A stretch of 36,589 nucleotides of DNA, taken from contig DATJFD010000020.1 in the NCBI GenBank assembly GCA_035495855.1, positions 1 through 36,589 on the forward strand. Reading direction: 5' to 3'. The notes beneath the pieces were generated by a model. It ran no database searches. It saw only the letters and a program-made list of their open reading frames with translations, and was not told the DNA's origin. Source of the DNA: JAHFIW01 sp035495855. Its GTDB lineage: Bacteria > Patescibacteriota > Patescibacteriia > SG8-24. Position numbers and translations under genes: made by a program. Of this stretch, positions 30,351 to 36,589 are shown in pieces (position 1 is the first letter of the stretch; each line of letters begins with the position of its first letter).

Positions 30351-31385
30351 CTGCAAAACGATGTGCTCCCAAGGGAATTCGTCCCGTCCGAAGTGCCCGT
30401 AAGCGGCGCTCTGCCGGTAGATCGGCCGGCGCAGCGACAGCCGTTCCATGATGGCGCGCGGCCGGAAATCGAAGTTCTGCTTGAGGTACGGCGACAGGTC
30501 CTTGCCCTCGCCCGAGGTCGCGCGCAGCATCACCGGCTCTTCCTTGCCGATGGCGTACGCGACGGAGACGAGGCAGTTCCTCGCCAGGCCGTTGGCCACG
30601 AGGTTCTTGGCCGCGAAGCGCGCCATGTACGCGCCCGACCGGTCGACCTTCGTCGGGTCCTTGCCGGAGAACGCGCCGCCGCCATGCGGGATGAGCCCGC
30701 CGTAGGTGTCGACCATGAGCTTCCTGCCCGTGAGGCCGGTGTCCGCGACGAAGCCGCCGCGGATGAACGCGCCGGTCGGGTTGAACAGCACCTTCACGTC
30801 GTCCGTGTCGCCGATGACCGGTTCGATGAGATGCTCGATGATGCGCTTGCGCATGTCCGATTGCGACATGTCCTCGCGGTGCTGCGCCGAGACGAGCACG
30901 GTCGTGACCTTGCCGCGGTCCATCGTCACCTGCGTCTTGCCGTCCGGCCGGAGCCACGAGAAGTCGGCGTGGTTGCGGCGCAGGTTGGAAAGCCCCCAGG
31001 CCAGGCGGTGCGCGAAGACGACCGGGGCCGGCAGGAACTCCGGCGTCTCCGCGGTGGCGTAGCCGTACATGATGCCCTGGTCCCCCGCCCCGCCGGTGTC
31101 GACGCCGCGCGCGATGTCGGGCGACTGCTCCTCCACGTTCGTGAACACCTCCAGGTCGTCCTGGTAGCCGATCTCGCGGTAGACCCGCAGCGCGATGGCC
31201 GCGAGCTCAACTTCCGCGGTCGACGACACTTCGCCTCCGATCATGAGCGCGCCGTGGGAACCGAAGACCTCCACCGCGACCCGGCTCGCGGGGTCGCGCG
31301 CGAGGTAGGAATCGAGGATGGCGTCGGCGATCTGGTCGCAGACCTTGTCGGGATGTCCTTCGGTCACGGATTCGACCGTCTTCAT
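30348..31385 (-). CDS. metK: S-adenosylmethionine synthetase
   Basis: 345 residues from the ATG at 31385. It makes S-adenosylmethionine from methionine and ATP. Recognised by ESVTEGHPDKVCDQIADAILD at the N-terminus (substrate loop, His and Asp ligands), the GGAGDQGIMYGYA motif (about 99-111), FNPTGAFIRGG (about 200-210) and GAFSGKDPTKVDRSGAYM (about 234-251), all standard for the family. It is shorter than E. coli MetK (384). A second ATG at 31418 adds 11 residues and lies just 9 nt after a -10 box. That would be a leaderless start, but the added residues contain a GC hairpin and do not align to the family. SAM made here would feed the radical SAM and methyltransferase proteins of the window. 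Confidence 0.95.
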   Translation of the reverse strand: MKTVESVTEGHPDKVCDQIADAILDSYLARDPASRVAVEVFGSHGALMIGGEVSSTAEVELAAIALRVYREIGYQDDLEVFTNVEEQSPDIARGVDTGGAGDQGIMYGYATAETPEFLPAPVVFAHRLAWGLSNLRRNHADFSWLRPDGKTQVTMDRGKVTTVLVSAQHREDMSQSDMRKRIIEHLIEPVIGDTDDVKVLFNPTGAFIRGGFVADTGLTGRKLMVDTYGGLIPHGGGAFSGKDPTKVDRSGAYMARFAAKNLVANGLARNCLVSVAYAIGKEEPVMLRATSGEGKDLSPYLKQNFDFRPRAIMERLSLRRPIYRQSAAYGHFGRDEFPWEHIVLQ

Positions 31386-31397
31386 AAAGCGGGCATC

Positions 31398-31456
31398 CCC
31401 CGCGCGAGCGGGGTTCATTGAAGCGGAACCTTACACCGCCCGGCGCCTACGTGCAA
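31398..31456 (-). promoter_or_regulatory. metK promoter and 5' hairpin
   Basis: On the minus strand: -35 TTGCAC (31456-31451), a 17-nt spacer, -10 TAAGGT (31433-31428). Close after it comes an ATG (31418) and a tight hairpin CCCCGC, UCGC, GCGGGG (31413-31398), placed between the two possible start codons. The hairpin would lie at the very 5' end of the message. Confidence 0.6.
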
Positions 31457-31528
31457 GGGGATTTTTCTTCTCAACCTGGCCAAGTCCTGGCGACGCGAAA
31501 GCCCGGATGCGCCGGGCCGGCGCGCGTG

Positions 31529-31556
31529 TTGACACTGCGTCGTCCGCTGTTAGGAT
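31529..31556 (+). promoter_or_regulatory. Promoter of the phosphoesterase pair
   Basis: TTGACA (31529-31534), a 16-nt spacer, TAGGAT (31551-31556). It drives a message with a leader of about 80 nt, long for this window. Confidence 0.7.
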
Positions 31557-31588
31557 GGTGATAACTCTTTTGGTCTACCAACAAGTAC

Positions 31589-31645
31589 GGGGACCGCGAG
31601 AGGCGGTTCGTTGACAACCGAAACCCCGTTCTGGAGGAAACGACG
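31589..31645 (+). promoter_or_regulatory. Structured leader of the phosphoesterase pair
   Basis: GGGG (31589-31592) can pair with CCCC (31624-31627), enclosing ACCGC, GAGAG, GCGGT (31593-31607). The alternative CGGTT/AACCG pairing (31604-31608 with 31616-31620) is mutually exclusive with it. A GGAGG ribosome site follows and the ATG is at 31646. The competing stems invite regulation, but no known riboswitch class is recognised. Confidence 0.45.
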
Positions 31646-32749
31646 ATGGCTAAGCGTCATACCGAAGGGGCGGAGAAAGCCCCGAAGAAGAAGCGTCCCG
31701 CGCCCGCAACGGCGATGAAGGCGACGACCGCGAAGGAGCGGCCGCCCGTCACCGACGAACAGATCGCGCGTTTCATGACGCGCGGCAGGTCCGTCGCCGA
31801 AGTGGCGAAGGAATTCAAGATGACCCCGGAAGAGGCGGGCTCGAGGCTCGAAAAGGGCTTCGACGGCTACGAGCTCTTCCCCGGTCCCAAGAACCTCGCC
31901 AAGGAGGATACGTACGTCTGCGTCCCGAGCGTCGGCAGCTTCAAGCGGCCCGGACGCGCGTGGACGTGGAAACGCGAACAGGGAGGCCAGCCGTACGGCG
32001 TGGTCTCGTTCCCGGAGGACTTCAACCACCAGAAGATCCGGATCATCCCGATCGACGGGATCCTCTACGGCGACCCGGCGCACGACGCCGAGCGCTTCGA
32101 CGCGATCATCAAGAAGATCATGCGCGAACCGAACACGTTCTGCTTCCTCAACGGCGACATCATCGCCGAGATCAAGGGAGGCAAGCGCGAGGTCCGCGAG
32201 CAGATCCTTCTCGAGCGGTCGGTGCAGTTCCAGAAGAAGATGCTGTCCATCGCCCACAAGGTCTTGTGGGCGCAGCAGGGCTGCATCGAGGCGCGGTCGC
32301 ACGCGCAGCAGGGTTTCGACCCTCTGGAGCACTTCTGCGCCAAGCTGGACATCCCCTACTTCCTGGAGCCGGTCTACGTCGACCTGTTCTGGGGATCGAG
32401 GCTGTTCACGCTCTGGTGCATGCACGGCCATTCCACGGCACAGGTGAAGGGCGCGAAGATGAACGCGCTGCGCCGCCCGGCGCAGATGCACGAGTACACG
32501 CACTTCATCTGCATGGGCCACGTCGGCGACGCCATCTGGAACCGCGTTCCGAAGCTCACCCGCGACACCGTCGCGGGCAGGCTGGAGGCGCTCGAAGAGT
32601 TCCACGTCATCCTGGGGAACTTCAAGAAGTACCTCGGGACCCGCGCCGCCCGGCGCGGCGAGACGCCGCCGTCGAACGAAACGGTCGTTCTGTACATCTA
32701 TCCGGACGGTAATCACCACGTGAAGACCGAGCACGGGGGTAAGTCATGA
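31646..32749 (+). CDS. Degenerate metallophosphoesterase paralogue (predicted inactive)
   Basis: 367 residues. A basic Lys/Ala/Pro-rich N-tail (1-33), a helix-turn-helix-like segment (about 36-70, RSVAEVAKEFKMTPEEA) and a calcineurin-type phosphoesterase fold. It aligns along its length with the next protein (32746-33807) but has lost metal ligands: DVHYG becomes GILYG (138-142), GNHE becomes GCIE (212-215), the HCHHG block becomes WCMHG (257-261), and GHVHD becomes GHVGD (291-295); only LNGD (168-171) is kept. It is therefore expected to be a non-catalytic partner. Its stop overlaps the start of the intact paralogue by 4 nt, and a structured leader precedes it. The DNA/RNA or nucleotide target is unknown. 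Confidence 0.8.
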   Translation: MAKRHTEGAEKAPKKKRPAPATAMKATTAKERPPVTDEQIARFMTRGRSVAEVAKEFKMTPEEAGSRLEKGFDGYELFPGPKNLAKEDTYVCVPSVGSFKRPGRAWTWKREQGGQPYGVVSFPEDFNHQKIRIIPIDGILYGDPAHDAERFDAIIKKIMREPNTFCFLNGDIIAEIKGGKREVREQILLERSVQFQKKMLSIAHKVLWAQQGCIEARSHAQQGFDPLEHFCAKLDIPYFLEPVYVDLFWGSRLFTLWCMHGHSTAQVKGAKMNALRRPAQMHEYTHFICMGHVGDAIWNRVPKLTRDTVAGRLEALEEFHVILGNFKKYLGTRAARRGETPPSNETVVLYIYPDGNHHVKTEHGGKS

Positions 32750-33807
32750 GCACCACCAAGAAGGCCGATCCGGCCACGCTGGCAGCCTTCCTGTCGAAGC
32801 CGCGTTCCGCGGCCGAGATCGCGAAGGAGCTCAAGGTCCCCGGGCTCACGGAGGAGAAGGTCAGGAAGCTCGCGCTTCCGGCGACGCACGCGCTCTTCGA
32901 ACAGAAGGACACGACGAACGCCTCGATCTTCCTCGCCGCCCCGAGGCCCCTCGACAAGACGGTCAAACCCCGCGACTGGGCGCTCTGGCGCGCAAGCAAG
33001 GACGTTCCTTACTTGTGGATCCAGTTCCCCATGGACCTCAAGGTCCCGCGGCTCAAGATCGTCCCGCTCTCGGACGTCCACTACGGCGCCCGCGCCCACA
33101 ACCGCAAGCGGTTCGGCGAGTACCTCAAGTGGATCGAGTCGCAGTCGGACGTGTACACGTTCCTGAACGGCGACATCATCGAGAACGCCATCGATGGCAG
33201 CATCGGCGGCGCGGTCTATGAATCGATCCTGACCCCGGACGAACAGATCTGGGGTTCGTACGACGGCAAGGAGCCCGGCATCATCGAGCTCCTGCGGCCG
33301 ATCGCGCACAAGGTGCTCTGGGCACAGCCCGGCAACCACGAGTGGCGCACCTGGAAGAAGACGAACCTCGACCCGCTGAAGGTGATCTGCCGAGAGCTCG
33401 GCATCCCCTACTACAGCGAGCCGATCTTCGCCGACGTCCTCGTCTGGGGGCATCGGTTCACCTTCCACTGCCACCACGGCACCACCGGCTCGAACACCAA
33501 GGGCGGCAAGATGAACGCCGCCGGCCGACCGGCGGAATACCAGGAGGCGGTCGACTTCGAGATCATGGGCCACGTCCATGACTCGATGGCGAACCCCGTC
33601 ACCCGGATCGTCCGCCGCCGCGAGTTCGACGCCAAAGGCCAGCTCATCGGCTTCCGCCTCGAAGAGCGCGCCCAGTACACGGTCATCTGTCCCTCGTTCC
33701 ACGGCTACTTCGGCAGCTATGGTTCGCGGGCCGGCTACGCCCCGGGTTCCTGGGGCTCCGTGAGCTGCACGCTCTACAAGGACGGCAAGTACCGAGCGTC
33801 CGAATAG
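32746..33807 (+). CDS. Metallophosphoesterase (calcineurin-like) with N-terminal HTH
   Basis: 353 residues. A HTH-like N-terminus (about 8-48, RSAAEIAKELKVPGLTEEKV), then an intact calcineurin-like phosphoesterase domain with all metal-binding blocks: LSDVHYG (D110, H112), LNGDIIEN (D143), PGNHEW (N197, H198), HCHHG (241-245) and GHVHD (275-279). Such enzymes hydrolyse phosphodiesters or monoesters with two metal ions. Similar HTH-plus-phosphoesterase proteins, as far as I recall, occur in phages and uncultured bacteria, where a DNA-processing role is suspected. It is coupled by a 4-nt overlap to an inactive paralogue, suggesting a heteromeric enzyme. A terminator follows at 33825-33848. The substrate is not deducible. 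Confidence 0.88.
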   Translation: MSTTKKADPATLAAFLSKPRSAAEIAKELKVPGLTEEKVRKLALPATHALFEQKDTTNASIFLAAPRPLDKTVKPRDWALWRASKDVPYLWIQFPMDLKVPRLKIVPLSDVHYGARAHNRKRFGEYLKWIESQSDVYTFLNGDIIENAIDGSIGGAVYESILTPDEQIWGSYDGKEPGIIELLRPIAHKVLWAQPGNHEWRTWKKTNLDPLKVICRELGIPYYSEPIFADVLVWGHRFTFHCHHGTTGSNTKGGKMNAAGRPAEYQEAVDFEIMGHVHDSMANPVTRIVRRREFDAKGQLIGFRLEERAQYTVICPSFHGYFGSYGSRAGYAPGSWGSVSCTLYKDGKYRASE

Positions 33808-33824
33808 CTCTTTCCACCTTCCCC

Positions 33825-33850
33825 GGCCAACAAGCCGGGGATTTTTTATT
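33825..33850 (+). terminator. Terminator of the phosphoesterase transcript
   Basis: CCCCGGC, loop CAACAA, GCCGGGG, then ATTTTTTATT. A typical rho-independent terminator 15-20 nt after the stop. Confidence 0.9.
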
Positions 33851-33878
33851 GGAAAAAGGTAGGAGGGTGGGTATATTC

Positions 33879-33999
33879 GGACGCCGGATTTCGGATGCGA
33901 TGCGCGTCGCGGGGCGAGTTCGGCCACAGGCGTACTCGCTGTACGCCGAGGACCGAACTGGGCCCCCGCGACGATGCAGCGCGCCGAAATATGGCGTCC
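33879..33999. repeat. Nested palindrome P4 (121 nt)
   Basis: Five blocks pair in order: GGACGCC (33879-33885) with GGCGTCC (33993-33999); ATTTCGG (33888-33894) with CCGAAAT (33984-33990); TCGCGGGG (33907-33914) with CCCCGCGA (33964-33971); AGTTCGG (33917-33923) with CCGAACT (33953-33959); GGCGTAC (33929-33935) with GTACGCC (33941-33947). The loop is TCGCT. It lies between two converging transcripts with their own terminators. Design matches P1-P3; the sequence does not. Confidence 0.92.
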
Positions 34000-34021
34000 C
34001 GGCGGTACAAGGGAAGGCAAA

Positions 34022-34055
34022 GAAAAAGACCCGGTTTGTAGCCGGGTCTTCTTTC
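34022..34055 (-). terminator. Terminator of the pilin-like gene
   Basis: On the minus strand, GACCCGG and CCGGGTC (34048-34028) are followed by a T-run. It lies about 20 nt past the stop at 34067. Confidence 0.85.
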
Positions 34056-34066
34056 TTTGCCTTCAG

Positions 34067-34447
34067 TTAGGCGGTGGTGCCGTTGATGATGGCGCCGACC
34101 ACGAACTGCGCGATGGCGTAGGCCGAGAGGATGATGACGAGGCCGATGACGCCGGAGATGATGAGCTTCTTGGCTTCGGCGACCTTCTCCTCGTTGCCGC
34201 CGGCGGTCATCCACTTGAAGCCGCCGAGGAGGATGATGACCACGGCCACGATGCCGAGGAGGCCCATGAAGGCCTTGATGACGTTGGACACCGTCGTGCG
34301 GACGTCCTGCGTGCCGAGACCGATGGCCGTGGCGTAGTTAAGGCCGAGATCGACACCGGAAGCCATGGCGACTACCGGGAGGGCGGTCGCGGCGAGAACG
34401 GCCGCGCCGATGGCGACTTTCTTAACGTTGTTTCCGACCATACGCAT
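34067..34447 (-). CDS. Small pilin-like membrane protein (TrbC/VirB2-like)
   Basis: 126 residues. A signal-like N-terminus (KKVAIGAAVLAATALPVVAMASG, about 9-31) is followed by two membrane helices (about 56-75 and 91-118) separated by a short cytoplasmic loop GGFKWMTAGGNEEKVAEAKK. This two-helix, loop-K/E pattern is the common small pilin-like (TrbC/VirB2-like) protein of Candidate Phyla Radiation genomes and is the best taxonomic clue in the window. No type IV secretion genes accompany it. A TGTATACT box (34497-34492) gives a leader of about 40 nt with a GCGCG/CGCGC hairpin (34458-34471), unlike the leaderless genes. Probably highly expressed. Confidence 0.85.
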   Translation of the reverse strand: MRMVGNNVKKVAIGAAVLAATALPVVAMASGVDLGLNYATAIGLGTQDVRTTVSNVIKAFMGLLGIVAVVIILLGGFKWMTAGGNEEKVAEAKKLIISGVIGLVIILSAYAIAQFVVGAIINGTTA

Positions 34448-34499
34448 GGTTTAAAGTGCGCGAAACCGCGCTTAAATATTGATGCCCTTACAGTATACA
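34448..34499 (-). promoter_or_regulatory. Promoter and hairpin leader of the pilin-like gene
   Basis: TGTATACT (34499-34492), a leader of about 40 nt and a GCGCG, loop of four, CGCGC hairpin (34471-34458) close to the ATG. The hairpin may stabilise the message. No clear Shine-Dalgarno is present. Confidence 0.55.
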
Positions 34500-34539
34500 T
34501 GATTCCCGGCTTAAGGGACAGAACAGCTTATCCGCAGGG

Positions 34540-35304
34540 TCAAGAGGCCCCGGAAACGCCATGGCGCCGCCTCAAGGCCCGTCTGGCCGAGAGCGTGACG
34601 GTCAGGACGATAAGGCAGAGGACGATGATCCCCGAAAGCCCCAGGAGCTTATAGAGGTATTCCCAGCGCTCCTCGAAAAGCACGCCGACGGCGACGTTCA
34701 GCAGCACCACGCAGGTCTCGCCCAGCAGGTCATAGGCCAAAAATGACATATACGGCAGCTTCCGCAGACCCATGAGCAGGTTGGCGAGGGGCGCCGCGGT
34801 GGTGATGAAGCGGGAAAGGAAGATGGCCGCGGCGGGATGGGCATCGATGCGCTCTCCCAGGTGCGCCACCAGGGGGGAGCGCAGGAGGCGGCCGAAGCCG
34901 GCCTTCTTCAGGAACCCCTCGCCATAGCGTCTGGCCAGCCAGTAGCCGAAATTGTCCCCCGCGACCGTGCCGGCGATGCCCGTGAGCACGACCAGCGCGA
35001 GGTCGAAATTGCCGAGGCGCGCTTCGAACGCGGCCGCCATGAGCACCGCGCCCGCCGGCAGCGGGATGATCACGGCGGCAAGGTAGCAGATGGCGAAAAG
35101 GCCGACGTACCGCAGCTCCCGCACGACGCCGAGCAGCCAGAACATCAGCGCGCCGAGCCGCAGGTCGCGGTACTCCTCGAACGCGAGGATGAGCAGGAAC
35201 GCCGCGCCCGCGCAGACCGTCCCAAGCACGAAGGCCCACAGCGTCAGGAGATGCTTCTTTTCGATCCTGACCTCGGTTTTCGCGAGCTTCGTGAGCGGGT
35301 CCAT
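34540..35304 (-). CDS. DedA family membrane protein
   Basis: 254 residues with an N-terminal cytoplasmic tail and about five to six hydrophobic segments. Family marks: the re-entrant region VIIPLPAGAVLM, GTVAGDNFGYWLARRYG with the conserved Asp and Arg residues, and the second motif FLSRFITTAAPLANLLMG. DedA (VTT/SNARE-associated) proteins act in membrane lipid homeostasis; some members move polyprenyl-phosphate or phosphatidylethanolamine across the membrane. That could serve the glycan cluster earlier in the window, but the link is inference. It starts 16 nt after the stop of the upstream lipoprotein gene and probably shares its transcript. Confidence 0.9.
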   Translation of the reverse strand: MDPLTKLAKTEVRIEKKHLLTLWAFVLGTVCAGAAFLLILAFEEYRDLRLGALMFWLLGVVRELRYVGLFAICYLAAVIIPLPAGAVLMAAAFEARLGNFDLALVVLTGIAGTVAGDNFGYWLARRYGEGFLKKAGFGRLLRSPLVAHLGERIDAHPAAAIFLSRFITTAAPLANLLMGLRKLPYMSFLAYDLLGETCVVLLNVAVGVLFEERWEYLYKLLGLSGIIVLCLIVLTVTLSARRALRRRHGVSGAS

Positions 35305-35320
35305 ACCGTCCGCGGGCCCG

Positions 35321-36124
35321 TCAGCGCGTCACCTTCGTCGCCACGACCGTGGTGGTGCCGCCGTCCGCTTTCGAGACCGATCTCACCAGGCCGAGGCCTT
35401 TCACCCACCACTGCTGCGTCATCGTGATCCTCGGGTCCGACGGCGGAGCGCCTTCCATGACCAGGTTCGCCGTCGACGTGGTCTCCACTTTCATCGCCGT
35501 GAACGTCCCGGCGGGCACGGTCACCTGTTCCTCGCCGACGGCCTTGCTCTTCGCATCGACCGTCATGGTCACCGGCGCCGACGCCGCGCCCGGCGCGGCC
35601 TGGGTCGTCAGGACCGTTTCGTAGGACGCCGACCAGGTCGAGCCGGCATGGACGTCCTTGGGCAACAACTGCCCCTCTGAACGCTTGGTCTGGGTCGCCG
35701 CCGAACCGGACGCGCCCGGGGCGCCGAGCATCGTTTCCGTGGTGACCGAGCCGTCCTTGCAGACGATCTCCTGCGCGAAGGTATATTTCGTCGCCGGGTA
35801 ATAGTAAGAGAGCTTCGCGGCGGCGGCCGACGCTTCCATGACGGTCATGGTATAAGGCGAGACCTTGCCGTTCGCGTCGGAGCTCTCGTACTCGATCCGC
35901 ATCCCCGCGGCGAGCGCGAAGTACGGGTTGTCGCAGAGGTTCACCGCGGGACCGGGCGGCGGCGGGACCGGGGGTTCCGACGGCGCGGGCGCGGGCCTGA
36001 CGGCGGCCGGCGGCGGGGAAGGCGGGTTCTGCGGCGGCTTCTTTCCGCACCCCGCGCCCAAGATGACGAGCGAGGCGATGACGGAGGCCAGCACGGCCGT
36101 ACGGCGCGGTTCTCGAAGATGCAT
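35321..36124 (-). CDS. Putative lipoprotein with proline-rich linker
   Basis: 267 residues. The signal peptide ends in a lipobox-like LGAGC (Cys about 26), followed by a Pro-rich tether (about 30-60) and a beta-rich domain of about 200 residues with two Cys (about 64 and 113). The domain outline (GMRIEYESSDANGK, PAGTFTAMKVETT, WWVKGLGLVRSV) resembles the DUF3108-like lipoprotein fold in which a converted metabolite is replaced by a hydrophobic cavity, but no firm family is assigned. A TATGAT box about 27 nt upstream is fused to the terminator of the upstream glycosylase gene. It is probably tethered outside the cell membrane; its role is unknown. Confidence 0.75.
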   Translation of the reverse strand: MHLREPRRTAVLASVIASLVILGAGCGKKPPQNPPSPPPAAVRPAPAPSEPPVPPPPGPAVNLCDNPYFALAAGMRIEYESSDANGKVSPYTMTVMEASAAAAKLSYYYPATKYTFAQEIVCKDGSVTTETMLGAPGASGSAATQTKRSEGQLLPKDVHAGSTWSASYETVLTTQAAPGAASAPVTMTVDAKSKAVGEEQVTVPAGTFTAMKVETTSTANLVMEGAPPSDPRITMTQQWWVKGLGLVRSVSKADGGTTTVVATKVTR

Positions 36125-36151
36125 GTCGGTCGGCTTTAAGGGATATGGGGC

Positions 36152-36188
36152 ATCATAACAAAAAAGCGGGCTTCCGCGGGATGCCCGC
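36152..36188 (-). promoter_or_regulatory. Terminator fused to -10 box (lipoprotein gene)
   Basis: On the minus strand, the GCGGGC/GCCCGC stem (36188-36166) and six T residues are followed by TGTTATGAT (TATGAT at 36157-36152). It serves as terminator for the glycosylase-like gene and promoter for the lipoprotein gene. Confidence 0.7.
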
Positions 36189-36191
36189 TCC

Positions 36192-36589
36192 CTATGCCAG
36201 CGCCTTCAGGGCCGACACGTACTTGGCCACGAATTCGGGCACGCGCCTGCGGCGGTACTGCATGATGAAGCGCGGATGCTCGAGGGCGACGAGCTTCTTG
36301 AAGAGCTTGTGCTCGGCGTTCAGGCGCTCGAGATGGCCATGAGCTTGCCGGTCCCGAGCACGACCGCGACGTCGCTGCGTCCGCCCATGGCGATCTGGGC
36401 CTTGAGCGAGCGGACGATGAACGGCGTGACGTCGCGCTGGAGGTCCGGATGGTCATAGAAATTGTAATTGACGCCGTGCTTGGTGAAGCCGAGAGGGCAC
36501 GTGGCCGTAAGGAAGAAGTCCTTATAGAACTGCTTGGCTCCGCCCATGGCCTCGACGACCTGGTAGACGAAGGTCGACGACAGTTCGCG
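36192..36589 (-). pseudogene. Uracil-DNA glycosylase-like gene, frameshifted, 5' end off window
   Basis: Reading in from the right edge, the frame gives RELSSTFVYQVVEAMGGAKQ, then CPLGFTKHGVNYNFYD and VVLGTGKLM before stopping early (36320). In another frame the protein resumes as HLERLNAEHKLFKK, LEHPRFIMQYRRRR and ends at TAG (36192). A single missing base near 36331-36340 joins the two into one glycosylase-like sequence (SMUG/DUF4918-type uracil-DNA glycosylase, with the typical CPLGFT and HPRFI motifs). It is either a real frameshift or a sequencing error. If functional, it removes uracil from DNA. The N-terminal part lies outside the window. Confidence 0.75.

Noticed and set aside
31391..31420. 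CRISPR type I-E repeat-like sequence (CCCCGCGCGAGCGGGG) at the metK start
   Set aside because: A single copy, no spacers and no cas genes; it is explained by a short hairpin inside the metK 5' region.
31555..31614. A 19-codon upstream frame in the phosphoesterase leader
   Set aside because: Its ATG overlaps the -10 box, so it should lie outside the transcript.

Overview
The window is strongly GC-rich and gene-dense, with bacterial-type genes and mostly short intergenic gaps. The best guess for the source is a member of the Candidate Phyla Radiation (Patescibacteria). This rests on a small two-helix pilin-like protein of the kind common in that group (34067-34447), a short divergent MetK, many DedA/CvpA/AI-2E-type membrane proteins of that style, and many start codons placed 6-11 nt after a -10 box (leaderless transcripts). 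This is inference from sequence style, and the class cannot be named.

Layout. 1-6482 (minus): a MarR regulator heads a MacAB-like export operon (long HlyD-type adaptor, ABC ATPase, two separate MacB-type permeases) followed by an MFS transporter cut by the left edge. 6625-11770 (mostly plus): a tRNA-dihydrouridine synthase, a divergent thioredoxin-like lipoprotein, a membrane/pseudopilin/thrombospondin-type-3 fusion protein, an Asn/Ala-rich membrane protein and a CYTH-domain protein. 11807-13761 (minus): an AI-2E family permease and an M50-like membrane protease. 13762-14391 holds no gene and carries three large nested hairpins. 14392-19945 (minus): a ZAS-like zinc-motif protein, then a Cys-rich ArsR regulator, D-2-hydroxyacid dehydrogenase, a 39-residue peptide, a P1B-like ATPase lacking the usual CPC motif and a duplicated four-helix membrane protein, then pyrD. 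20003-26631 (minus) is one tightly coupled surface-glycan/export cluster: ABC ATPase, ABC permease, ArnT/PMT-like glycosyltransferase, methyltransferase, B12-type radical SAM protein and GT2 glycosyltransferase. 26755-31385 holds three proteins of unknown function, a CvpA-CAP protein and metK. 31646-33807 (plus) is a two-gene transcript encoding an apparently dead and an apparently active metallophosphoesterase paralogue. 34067-36589 (minus): the pilin-like protein, a DedA protein, a lipoprotein and a frameshifted uracil-DNA-glycosylase-like gene.

Three non-coding patterns stand out. First, at least eight intergenic sites hold short inverted repeats built from 7-nt words; the word differs between most sites but the 7-nt period is constant. 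Second, four large nested palindromes (about 73-261 nt) occur in two gene-free stretches. Third, several junctions fuse the T-tract of a terminator directly to an extended -10 box of the next gene. The dead/active phosphoesterase pair and the heptad hairpins are the strongest candidates for something undescribed.
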